From the NCBI GenBank assembly GCA_963763205.1, contig CAVXNQ010000002.1:310001-374000 (forward strand): 64,000 nt of DNA, in the 5' to 3' direction. A program made the position numbers and the translations under genes. A model generated the notes under the pieces. The model was not told the origin of the DNA. It saw only the letters and a list, made by a program, of their open reading frames with translations, and did not search any database. This stretch comes from DDH964 sp963763205 (GTDB lineage Bacteria; Desulfobacterota; Desulfuromonadia; Desulfuromonadales; DDH964). Below, in pieces: positions 1 to 7,715 of this stretch (position 1 is the stretch's first letter; each line of letters opens with the position of its first letter).

Positions 1-108
1 CTCGGCCCGGCCTTCGATCCCGAGCGCCACCTCGACCTGGCCATCACCCTCCTCGCCCGCTCGTCCCGGGGGGAAACAACCGCACCGCCGCCCCCGGAGT
101 TCTTCTGA
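1..108 (+). CDS. C-terminal fragment of an unidentified protein
   Basis: A reading frame open from base 1 ends at TGA 106-108 and gives the last 35 residues of a gene that enters from the left edge. The tail begins with a LGPAFDPERHLDLAI-like stretch and ends in a Pro-rich PPPPEFF. It shows no motif and I do not recognise the product. A hairpin follows directly at 116-139, which fits a gene end here. Coding status rests only on composition and position. Confidence 0.4.
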   Translation, partial: LGPAFDPERHLDLAITLLARSSRGETTAPPPPEFF

Positions 109-378
109 GGAACCGGTCAACGGCAATTTCGCCGTTGACGAAAACACGCTGAACTGCTAGCGTATCGCCGCCATGCGAAGATTCGAACCGGACATGACGA
201 AGCAGCGTTTCTGGTGGTGGCGGACGGTATTTCAACGGTCCGCGCGCGGCTGATTCCGCTTCGCGCCGTGGACCGGTCCGGTCCGCGGCCTCCCCATCGA
301 TCCGAAAGCCGCGGCCTGTTACCGCGGCTTTTCATTTGCCGCCCTTTCCCTTTTCACCGTTTTCAAGAGGTCAAGACC
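109..378. other. Intergenic region upstream of trpS
   Basis: No convincing gene is present. The stretch holds a perfect 9-bp hairpin at 116-139 (GTCAACGGC / GCCGTTGAC, 6-base loop, no T-run). A weak sigma70-like pair TTGACG (135-140) and TAGCGT (158-163), 17 bases apart, overlaps its right arm. A second hairpin at 305-332 is described separately. The segment between them is G+C-rich and could be transcribed leader, but I see no tRNA, T-box or known riboswitch signature. Confidence 0.4.
305..335 (+). terminator. Hairpin with short T-run ahead of trpS
   Basis: AAAGCCGCGG (305-314) pairs perfectly with CCGCGGCTTT (322-331) around a 7-base loop, followed by TTCATTT. It resembles a factor-independent terminator. 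It sits only about 45 bases before the trpS start, so it is either the end of an untranslated upstream transcript or an attenuator in the trpS leader. The T-run is short, so activity is uncertain. Confidence 0.45.
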
Positions 379-1344
379 ATGCGCATCCTCTCCGGCATCC
401 AGCCCTCCGGGTCCCTCCACCTGGGGAACTACTTCGGCATGATGAAGAAGATGATCGAGTACCAGCAGCAGGAGGAGCTCTTCTGTTTCATCGCCAACTA
501 CCATGCCATGACCTCGTTGGGCGACGGCAAGGCCCTGGCGAAAGGGACGCTCGAGGCGGCGGCCAACTTCCTGGCGCTGGGGATGGACCCGGAGAAGAGC
601 ACCTTCTGGGTGCAGTCCGACTTGCCGGAAGTTCAGGAGCTGACATGGATCCTCTCCAATTTCACCCCGATGGGGCTCTTGGAGCGCTGTCACAGCTACA
701 AGGACAAGATCACCAAGGGGATCGCTCCCAACCACGGCCTCTTCGCCTATCCGGTGTTGATGACCGCCGACATCCTTCTGTTCCAGAGCGAACGGGTGCC
801 GGTCGGCAAGGACCAGAAGCAGCACCTGGAGGTGGCTCGCGACATCGCCATCAAGGCCAATAATCATTACGGCGAGCTGTTCGTCGTCCCGGAAGCCGAG
901 ATCGACGACGAGGTGGCGACCGTCCCCGGCCTCGACGGGCAGAAGATGAGCAAGAGCTACGGCAACACCATCGACCTCTTCCTGGAGGAGAAGGCCCTGC
1001 GCAAGCAAGTGATGCGCATCGTCACCGACCCGACGCCGGTGGAGGACCCCAAGGACCCAGATCGCTGCAACGTCTTTCAGATCTACCGGCTCTTTTTGAA
1101 CAAAGAGCGGGAGCAGGCGCTGCGCCGGCGCTACCTGGCGGGGGGACTGGGCTACGGCGAGGTCAAGCAGGAGCTGTTCGAGACGGTACGCGATTTTTTC
1201 GCCCCCTACGCCGACCGGCGCCGGGAACTGCTGGCCGATCCGGAGAGCATCCGCGCGATCCTCGCCAAGGGGGCGGAGAAGGCCCGCTACGTGGCCGGCA
1301 AGACGATGCGCAAGGTGCGCAAGAAGGCGGGGCTGGTTTACTGA
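379..1344 (+). CDS. trpS: Tryptophanyl-tRNA synthetase
   Basis: Cytoplasmic class I aminoacyl-tRNA synthetase that charges tRNA-Trp. The protein has 321 residues, near the usual length. The HIGH-type motif is HLGN near residue 14 (PSGSLHLGNYFG), and the KMSKS loop is intact as GQKMSKSYGN near residue 193. The start at ATG 379 is chosen because the Rossmann fold begins directly with MRILSGIQPSG and an AAGAGG ribosome-binding site lies 9 bases upstream; the longer open frame back to 214 is not coding-like. No frame damage is visible. Confidence 0.97.
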   Translation: MRILSGIQPSGSLHLGNYFGMMKKMIEYQQQEELFCFIANYHAMTSLGDGKALAKGTLEAAANFLALGMDPEKSTFWVQSDLPEVQELTWILSNFTPMGLLERCHSYKDKITKGIAPNHGLFAYPVLMTADILLFQSERVPVGKDQKQHLEVARDIAIKANNHYGELFVVPEAEIDDEVATVPGLDGQKMSKSYGNTIDLFLEEKALRKQVMRIVTDPTPVEDPKDPDRCNVFQIYRLFLNKEREQALRRRYLAGGLGYGEVKQELFETVRDFFAPYADRRRELLADPESIRAILAKGAEKARYVAGKTMRKVRKKAGLVY

Positions 1345-1439
1345 GAAGCCGCCTTGCACGACCGCTTCCCGGCTGGCATACTGAACGGACCGGCGTCCGT
1401 CGGCCAGGCGCTTCGCCCATACTCGAAAGGAGGTCGGTC

Positions 1440-1619
1440 ATGTCCATCTATCGCAAGTGGTACTGCACTTGCTCCGGAATCCCGGTGGAACTCCCCCTGT
1501 CGCCGCCGTTGGATGACGACGAACCGGAGGAACCGGCCTGCGAACGCTGCGGTGCAACCCCCTCCTCCGATCCCAAAAAGACGATCATCTACCGCGACGT
1601 CGAAGACTGGGAGGATTGA
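1440..1619 (+). CDS. Small acidic zinc-ribbon-like protein
   Basis: A 59-residue protein with a strong ribosome-binding site (AAAGGAGG, 1427-1434) before ATG 1440. It has a CxC pair at residues 9-11 (WYCTCSG) and a CxxC pair near residue 38 (ACERCGA). Four cysteines in this spacing suggest a small metal-binding ribbon. The C-terminus is acidic (RDVEDWED). The function is unknown; composition, start context and position after trpS support it as a real gene. Confidence 0.7.
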   Translation: MSIYRKWYCTCSGIPVELPLSPPLDDDEPEEPACERCGATPSSDPKKTIIYRDVEDWED

Positions 1620-1628
1620 TCCCGAAGA

Positions 1629-1799
1629 TCACTCGTTGCGGCTGAAAAAGACGAAGGCCATCCCGGGCCGGCGGCTCCCCTCGCCGACGACGAAACGGAC
1701 CTCGTCGAACTGCCACCCCTTGGCGGTCCACTCGTTGATTATCTTCTCAAGCGCTTCGTCGGTCACCGTGGTGGTCTCCACCACCTTGTATCTGAGCAT
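1629..1799 (-). CDS. DUF4177-like small protein
   Basis: A 56-residue protein starting MLRYKVVETTTVTDEAL, with the pattern KVVE...LEKIINEWTAKGWQFDEVRF...FVFF that matches the DUF4177 family of small soluble alpha/beta proteins of unknown function. ATG 1799 is preceded by AGGAG at a good distance. The frame stays open further upstream to 2390, but that part has no recognisable content and overlaps the gene on the other strand, so the short start is preferred. Confidence 0.75.
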   Translation of the reverse strand: MLRYKVVETTTVTDEALEKIINEWTAKGWQFDEVRFVVGEGSRRPGMAFVFFSRNE

Positions 1800-1880
1800 G
1801 GACGGCTCCTGGTTGAATAAAAACGCGTGGCGAACGGCGAGCGGCTCGTCCCATCGGGCCCCAGCCCCCGAAAGACTATC

Positions 1881-2150
1881 ATGGCCATTGCCGGCAATCC
1901 AAAAAAACTCGCCCAGGATCTGGCCGACGGCTACTTCAGCCTGACCCCGCCAACCCTCAAGCACTATACCGCCGCCGACCTGAAGACCATCGTGGTCAAC
2001 CTCGGCATCGTCGCCCGGGAACTGCGTGGCCAGCAGATTTCCGGAGACGACGTTGTCGCCCTCAAGATGCGGAACATGAAGCTTTCCCGCCTCAACCAGA
2101 CCGAAATGGTTATCCGCGCCCACTGCAAGAAACTCCGCATCCCGCTCTGA
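1881..2150 (+). CDS. Conserved-looking small protein of unknown function
   Basis: An 89-residue soluble protein beginning MAIAGNPKKLAQDLADGYF and ending CKKLRIPL. No signal peptide, membrane segment or known domain is evident. The sequence has normal coding composition and alternating helical, charged segments (LKMRNMKLSRLNQTEMVIRAH). The ribosome-binding site is weak (GAAAG). An in-frame ATG at 1827 would add 18 residues of poorly convincing sequence. Confidence 0.6.
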   Translation: MAIAGNPKKLAQDLADGYFSLTPPTLKHYTAADLKTIVVNLGIVARELRGQQISGDDVVALKMRNMKLSRLNQTEMVIRAHCKKLRIPL

Positions 2151-2708
2151 CCCTCCCTTCCCTGCCGCCTTTCCAGCCCACCTTGCCCCCGGCGCAAGCG
2201 TCTCTCGCTTCGCCACCCCGGCAATTCGACAAAAACCGTTCTGGAATTTTTTTATCAGGTACGGAACGAATTCTCCGATCGTGCAATGCCCTGCCCTGGC
2301 ATCACATGAGATATTTTTACTCAGACAACTTTCCCAATAAATATCAATTTGGTGGAAAATTTTCATCCTGCGAAACGGGGATTTTAACAAAACTATTTTG
2401 TTGACACGATTTTATAACGACGTATTATGTTGCGAAATTTTATTCACACGATAAGGCATATTTTACCACGACGTCATCGGTGAATATTTACCAGCCGCAG
2501 CCAGGCCAGCCGCGGCTCAGGGACCGACTCTGGAGAGAGCTCGCGGCGGCCGCTCTTCCCTCGGGGCGGCAAGCGACCAGAAAGGAGGTAATCAGCAGCG
2601 GATCCATCCCTCACGATCCGCAAAACCGGCCAGCGTCGCACCGGCAGGTGCGCCGCACCATTTTTAATTGGGGTAATCCCACTATTGAGAGAGAAAGGGA
2701 GTAACAAC
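2151..2708. other. A+T-rich regulatory region upstream of the acetate symporter operon
   Basis: No gene is seen in these 558 bases. The part from about 2240 to 2480 is far more A+T-rich than its surroundings and carries the promoter at 2401-2428. The words ACACGAT and ACGACGT occur twice in the same order (2404/2417 and 2446/2468), the first pair overlapping the promoter, as expected of an operator. A perfect ribosome-binding-like AAAGGAGGTAATC (2580-2592) is not followed by a usable start codon. Confidence 0.5.
2401..2428 (+). promoter_or_regulatory. Sigma70-type promoter for the DUF485-actP operon
   Basis: TTGACA (2401-2406) and TATTAT (2423-2428) are separated by 16 bases, a near-consensus housekeeping promoter in an A+T-rich pocket. 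It points toward the acetate symporter genes, leaving a leader of roughly 270 bases. No competing promoter of similar quality was seen in the region. Confidence 0.6.
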
Positions 2709-2975
2709 ATGGGACACGGACCCGCAGTAAAACTGGGCAAGGATAACGCCTCCGGCTACAAGACCAAACTCGGCATCAGAATGTTCATCATCTACACCAT
2801 CGTCTATGCCGGTTTCGTCGCCATCAACACCACCCGCCCGCACCTGATGCAGGAGATCGTCTTCGGCCAGACCCTGGCCGTCGTTTACGGCTTCGGCCTG
2901 CTCGCCCTCGCCCTGGTGCTGGCGATCATCTACAACCAGCTCTGCAACGCTGCAGAAGCCCGCATGAACCAGTAA
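2709..2975 (+). CDS. DUF485 membrane protein (YjcH-like)
   Basis: An 88-residue inner-membrane protein with two hydrophobic segments (about residues 22-42 and 55-78) and the N-terminal LGIRMFIIYTIVYAGFV block typical of DUF485/YjcH. These proteins are encoded next to ActP-type solute:sodium symporters, and here the symporter starts 10 bases downstream. ATG 2709 follows a GGGAG ribosome-binding site. A role as accessory subunit or stabiliser of the symporter is inferred from the family context. Confidence 0.9.
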   Translation: MGHGPAVKLGKDNASGYKTKLGIRMFIIYTIVYAGFVAINTTRPHLMQEIVFGQTLAVVYGFGLLALALVLAIIYNQLCNAAEARMNQ

Positions 2976-2985
2976 GGGGGCCGCG

Positions 2986-4933
2986 ATGATCTACCATACT
3001 TCTCCGCTGGCCATCGGCCTCTTCTGCTGCTTCGTCGCCTTCGTGCTCGGCCTCTCGTTCTACCTGGCGCGGCGCACCACCTCCGCCGCCGGCTACTATG
3101 CCGCCGGCGGCAACATCCACTGGTTCACCAACGGCATCGCCTTCGCCGGCGACTACCTCTCGGCGGCTTCCTTCCTCGGCATCTGCGGCATGATCGCCAC
3201 CGCCGGCTACGACGGCTGGATGTACTCCATCGGCTACCTGGCGGGCTGGATGGTCGCCCTGTTTCTGGTCGCCGAACCGATGAAGCGCCTCGGCAAGTAC
3301 ACCTTTACCGACGCCCTCGACTCCAAGTTCAACTCCAAGGGGATCCAGCTGATGGCGGCGATCTCCACCCTTTGCGTCTCGGTCTTCTACCTGATCCCGC
3401 AGATGGTCGGCGCCGGGGTGCTGGTCAAGCCGCTGCTCGGCATGCCCCACTGGGTCGGGGTCTGCATCGTCGGCGTGGTCGTGACCATCATCGTCGCCAC
3501 CGCCGGCATGGCCTCCACCACCTACGTCCAGTTCTTCAAGGGCGCCCTGCTGCTGATCGTCTCGACCGTCGTGGTTATCGCCCTGTTCAGCCGCGGCCTC
3601 TCCACCAACCCCAAAGGCTGGGGCGACCGGGAGGTCCATCACTTCCAGACCCTGCAGGCAACCGTCGCCGCAGACGGAGCGCTGCAGGTCGGGGGCGGCT
3701 ACACCGTCCCTGCCGACTGGCAGAGTTCGGCGTTCTGGAAGTCCGACTTGGTCAAGATGGTCAAGGACGGCGAAGAGTCGATCTGGCACGCCAATCAGGA
3801 CGCCGACGGCAGCTACACCCTGGAAGAGACCCTCTTCGTCACCAGCCTGGCCGACGGCACCAAGCTCTACAACGGTGCGGCCAAGGAAGAAGGGAAGTTC
3901 TTCCCGGTCGGCCACATCAAGGAGATCAAGGTCGACGGCCAGTCGGTGGCCGAGACCGGCGCCGTCGGTCCCTTCGGCTACCTCTCGGCGCTTCAAGGAC
4001 TCGACCGTCGTCCTCTGGGGCAAGAAGTACATCATGGACGGCGGCAACAAGTATGAAGTCTTCTACCAGAAGCCGACCGCCGGCGCCCGCATCCTGCGTC
4101 CGGGGCTGAAGTTCAAGGTCGACAACGCCACCGGCACCCAGAAGTTCAACTTCATCTCGCTGATGCTGGCGCTCTTCTGCGGCACCGCGGCCCTGCCGCA
4201 CATCCTGATCCGCTACTACACCGTGCCGAGCCAGGCCGCGGCGCGCAAATCGACCATCGTCGCCATCGCCGCCATCGGCTTCTTCTACGTGCTGACCCTG
4301 TTCCTCGGCCTCGGCGCCATGACCAACGGCGTCATCAACCTCACCGACAACAACATGAGCGCGCCGCTTCTGGCCCTCTCCTTCGGGGTGGTCCTCTTCG
4401 CGGTGATTTCCTCGCTGGCCTTCGCCACCGTGCTGGGGACCGTTTCGGGACTGATCGTCGCGGCCAGCGGCGCCGTGGCCCACGACCTGATGGACAACTT
4501 CCTCGGCCTGCACATGACCGATGCCGGCAAGGTCAAGGCCGGCAAGATCGCCGCCATCGTCGTCGGCCTGATCGCCATCTACCTGGGGATCGTCTTCGAA
4601 GGGATGAACGTCTCCTTCCTGGTCGGCTGGGCCTTCGCCGTGGCGGCCTCGGCCAACCTGCCGGCGATCCTGATGCTGCTCTTCTGGAAGAAGACCACCG
4701 CCAAGGGGGTCGCGTCCTCGATCTTCGTCGGCCTGACCTCGGCCCTGGGGCTGATCCTCATCTCCCCCGACATGTGGGTGCGCTACGGCCTGCTGCCGGG
4801 CGATGCGCCGATCCAGATCAACAGCCCGGCGCTGATCTCCATCCCGCTCTCCTTCCTCGCCCTGGTCGTCGTCTCGCTGCTCACCCAGAAAGACGCGGCG
4901 ATCGAGGACGCGAGCGAAGTGGCCGGCGCCTGA
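2986..4933 (+). CDS. actP: ActP-type sodium:acetate symporter, frame broken once
   Basis: A member of the solute:sodium symporter family for monocarboxylate uptake. The N-terminal half (2986-3987) and the C-terminal half (to 4933) lie in different frames. Removing one base near 3988 joins GPFGYLS to RFKDSTVVLWGKK and gives about 649 residues. Many membrane helices are evident, with SSS-type segments such as AGDYLSAASFLGICG and a conserved C-terminal half with several Gly-rich helices. Between two central helices lies a hydrophilic insertion of about 180 residues (from about 208) with an EF-hand-like loop at 270-281. It is co-transcribed with the DUF485 gene and followed by a strong terminator. 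The frame change is most likely a sequence error. Confidence 0.88.
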
Positions 4934-4971
4934 TCGGCTTGCCGATTGCCTGCTGAATCTGCCATACTTTT

Positions 4972-5002
4972 GGGGCCGCCGCCTGGCGGCCCCGTTTTTT
5001 TC
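4972..5002 (+). terminator. Rho-independent terminator after actP
   Basis: GGGGCCGCC (4972-4980) and GGCGGCCCC (4985-4993) form a perfect 9-bp stem with a 4-base loop, followed by G and eight T. It lies 38 bases after the actP stop codon and closes the operon. Confidence 0.95.
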
Positions 5003-5067
5003 ACGACCAATTGGAACCACCAGAAGCGATGCGGCCGGGACCAAACACCCGACCCGACAGGAGCACC

Positions 5068-5688
5068 ATGAAGCGATTTCGTTTTACCCTGCTGGCGATC
5101 TGCCTGCTGCTTTTGTGGCTGGGCTGGAACGACCTCTCCCTGCTGCTGCGCAACCCCCAGCCGCAAACCGTCAGCCTGCAGGAGCTGGTCAGGACCGGCC
5201 CGCCCCGCGATTGGCTGCAGGTGACCGGCGGCTACCAGGATCTCACCGAGGCGATCTCCACCTCGGGGAGCGTCGATATCGACGCCTTCCTCGTCCCCCT
5301 CAAGACCGACCCCGCGGCACCCTCCTTCCAGGTCCTGGTCGAAACCCGCGATCCGAAGATCATCGACCTGCTGAAGACCTACTACTTCAAGCTCGACTCG
5401 CCGCAGGCTCAGCAGCAGTATCTCGCCGAGCACGCGGCGGACTTTCACGCGCGCCGCGACGTCACCGGCATGCTGATCAGCGGCCTCGTCGCCAGCGGCA
5501 ACCGCGACAAGCTGATGACCCTGGCCAAGCAACTGGGCATGGATGTTCCGGAGAACGTGATCTTCATCAGCGAGGGGGAGAAGCCGGGTACCTGGCGCGG
5601 CCTCCTCTTTGTAGCCTTATCACTGGCCGGGCTGGTAAAATTTGCATTGATGGGGAAAAAGAAGGACTACGCAGCCCCCACCGCTTGA
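5068..5688 (+). CDS. Bitopic membrane protein of unknown function
   Basis: A 206-residue protein with an N-terminal membrane anchor (about residues 5-24, LLAICLLLLWLGW) and a second hydrophobic segment near the C-terminus (GLLFVALSLAGLVKFALMG), leaving about 150 residues probably in the periplasm. The soluble part has alternating charged and hydrophobic stretches but no motif I can name. ATG 5068 has an ACAGGAG ribosome-binding site. It stands alone after the actP terminator. Confidence 0.75.
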   Translation: MKRFRFTLLAICLLLLWLGWNDLSLLLRNPQPQTVSLQELVRTGPPRDWLQVTGGYQDLTEAISTSGSVDIDAFLVPLKTDPAAPSFQVLVETRDPKIIDLLKTYYFKLDSPQAQQQYLAEHAADFHARRDVTGMLISGLVASGNRDKLMTLAKQLGMDVPENVIFISEGEKPGTWRGLLFVALSLAGLVKFALMGKKKDYAAPTA

Positions 5689-5717
5689 ACTCCTGAGCCA
5701 AAGCGAAACGGCAAACC

Positions 5718-5754
5718 GGAAAGGGGGCGACACCCCGCGGTGCCCCCCCATTTC
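5718..5754. terminator. Long G+C hairpin between the membrane protein and the GGDEF gene
   Basis: GGAAAGGGGGCGACACC and GGTGCCCCCCCATTTCC fold into a long stem with one bulge on each side and a CCGC loop. There is no clear T-run, so it may be a processed or bidirectional end rather than a classical terminator. It lies 30 bases after the preceding stop. Confidence 0.4.
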
Positions 5755-5922
5755 CAGTTTCACTGCGTATTCCCCCGATTGTATCGGCGCACCCCCACCC
5801 GATCGCGAAGATTTGTCGCACCCGCCCCCGGCCGAGGCATAGTTACTGCATTCATTAAAACTGCCCAGCAGCACATTTCATTCATCGCTCCGCCGGAACC
5901 GCCCCTTCAGGGGACCTTCAGT

Positions 5923-7521
5923 ATGAAGATCAGGACCAAGTTTCTGCTCACCAACCTTCTCATTACCGGCCTGCTGGGCGGCGCCGCCCTATGGGGGGTG
6001 CTCTGCTCCACCCGTCTTCTCGAACAAGAAATCAACGGCAAATACATGGCCGCCGCCACCTATGCCATGGAAAAGGTGCACCGGCTCTTTTCCCAGCGGC
6101 TGGAGGATCTGAGGAAACTGGCCAGGGACCCGGCCATCCAGTCCCCGCAGTCAGCCCCGGCTCGCGTTGCCGGCCTGCTGGCGGCCTACAAGAAACATTT
6201 CGAACACTATGTTCCCTTTACCGCCATTGCCCTTTTCGATTCGCAGCAGCGCTGTATCGCCGACAGCGAGGGGCGACGAAGCGGAGTACGGGCTTCCCTA
6301 GTGGAGGGCTGGAACGCCATTGCCGGCGGCGCGGATTTTGCGCTCGAGATGGCACCGTCCCCGCAACCGGGCGACGGAATCTTCAACCTTGCCTGTGCCG
6401 TACGGGGTCACCGGGGAGCGCTCAGCGGGGTTCTGGTCGCCCAAATTTCTGTCGCGTCGCTGCACCTTATCGCCGAACGGCCGCTCCGGCTCCTCGATCC
6501 CGACGGCACCCCCGCCATGAACCTGATCGACCGGGCCGGGCGCATCCTCTATTCAACCCACGCCACGGCGGGGGCTCCGGATAAAATCTGGTCCGGCTTC
6601 GACGTCATTCAAAACGCCCTGGCCGCCGGCGAGGAGACGGGGACCCGCCTGTTCAGGCCCGCGGGTCACGGCACCCCGACGGAGATTCTCGTCTTTGCCC
6701 GGGAAGGACGAGACCCGAGCTACCTGGGCAAGGGGTGGGTTCTGACCCTTACTATTCCCCAACGGGTCGCCCTGGCCTCGATGATTGCCCTGCGCAACCG
6801 GTTGCTGTTGATCATCGCTTTAATCGGCTGCTGCAGTGCGATCGTCGCAGTTCTGCTCTCCCGAACCATTACCCGTCCCATCATGCAGTTGAACGAAGCC
6901 GCCGCTGCGGTGGGGGCGGGTCGCCGGAATATTGTCGTGGAGGTTGCTTCCTGTGACGAGGCCGGGCAACTGGCCGCAACCTTCAACGGCATGGTGAAGA
7001 GACTCGATGAGTTGAACTGCGCGCTGCAAATCGCCGCCACGGTGGACAGGCTGACGGGGGTTCTGAACCGCTATCGGCTCGAGCAGGTGCTGCGGGACGA
7101 AATGGAACGGGCGTGCCGCTACGGCCATCCGCTGTCGATGATCCTCTTCGATCTCGACTTTTTCAAACAGATCAACGACAATCACGGCCACCTCGCCGGA
7201 GACATGGTGCTGAAAACCGTGGTCGCCTTTGTTCAGCAGATCATCAGGAGCAGCGACACGCTGGGCCGCTGGGGCGGCGAGGAGTTCATGCTCCTGGCTC
7301 CCGAAGCGGACCTGGCGCAGGCGACCCGCCTGGCGGAAAAGGTCCGCCAGAGTATTGCCTGCTGCGCGGTCGACGGCGTGGGCCAGATCACGGTCAGCTG
7401 CGGGGTGGCGGAAATGCGCCCTGGCGACCGCGAAGAGGACCTGATCAAGAGGACGGATGACGCTCTCTATGCCGCCAAACGCCAGGGGAGAAACCGGGTG
7501 GAGGCCGACGCGCCGGCCTGA
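5923..7521 (+). CDS. Membrane diguanylate cyclase (Cache-like sensor, HAMP, GGDEF)
   Basis: A 532-residue protein that should make cyclic di-GMP in response to an extracytoplasmic signal. Membrane segment at about residues 8-28, periplasmic Cache-like domain to about 285, second membrane segment (LLLIIALIGCCSAIVAVLL), HAMP linker, then GGDEF from about 360. The active-site motif is GGEEF, and the inhibitory-site RxxD (RSSD) sits exactly five residues before it, so product inhibition is likely. DLDFFKQINDNHGH is the metal-binding part. The start at ATG 5923 places the membrane anchor at the N-terminus; upstream in-frame sequence is not coding-like. Confidence 0.93.
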   Translation: MKIRTKFLLTNLLITGLLGGAALWGVLCSTRLLEQEINGKYMAAATYAMEKVHRLFSQRLEDLRKLARDPAIQSPQSAPARVAGLLAAYKKHFEHYVPFTAIALFDSQQRCIADSEGRRSGVRASLVEGWNAIAGGADFALEMAPSPQPGDGIFNLACAVRGHRGALSGVLVAQISVASLHLIAERPLRLLDPDGTPAMNLIDRAGRILYSTHATAGAPDKIWSGFDVIQNALAAGEETGTRLFRPAGHGTPTEILVFAREGRDPSYLGKGWVLTLTIPQRVALASMIALRNRLLLIIALIGCCSAIVAVLLSRTITRPIMQLNEAAAAVGAGRRNIVVEVASCDEAGQLAATFNGMVKRLDELNCALQIAATVDRLTGVLNRYRLEQVLRDEMERACRYGHPLSMILFDLDFFKQINDNHGHLAGDMVLKTVVAFVQQIIRSSDTLGRWGGEEFMLLAPEADLAQATRLAEKVRQSIACCAVDGVGQITVSCGVAEMRPGDREEDLIKRTDDALYAAKRQGRNRVEADAPA

Positions 7522-7715
7522 TCCCGGCTGCGACCGACTCCGCCGGCCACCGCTCTCCCCAACAGCACCCCGCCACTCCCCCCCCCACCCGACGGCCCGC
7601 CGCCGATCGGCACCAGCCCCGGCGCCATTCCCCCAGAGCTCACAGCACGCCAGCAAGTCCCGCGCCCCCCGCCCCGAACAGCGCGGCCGGAGGCAGTGTG
7701 CCGACAGTCCCCGCC

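Noticed and set aside
2579..2592. Leader peptide after the perfect AAAGGAGGTAATC
   Set aside because: No ATG, GTG or TTG lies at a usable distance in an open frame.
5705..5757. Possible c-di-GMP (GEMM) riboswitch before the GGDEF gene, suggested by GGCAAACC
   Set aside because: The second conserved block (GGACGCAAAGC-like) and the receptor stem are missing; the rest is a simple G+C hairpin.
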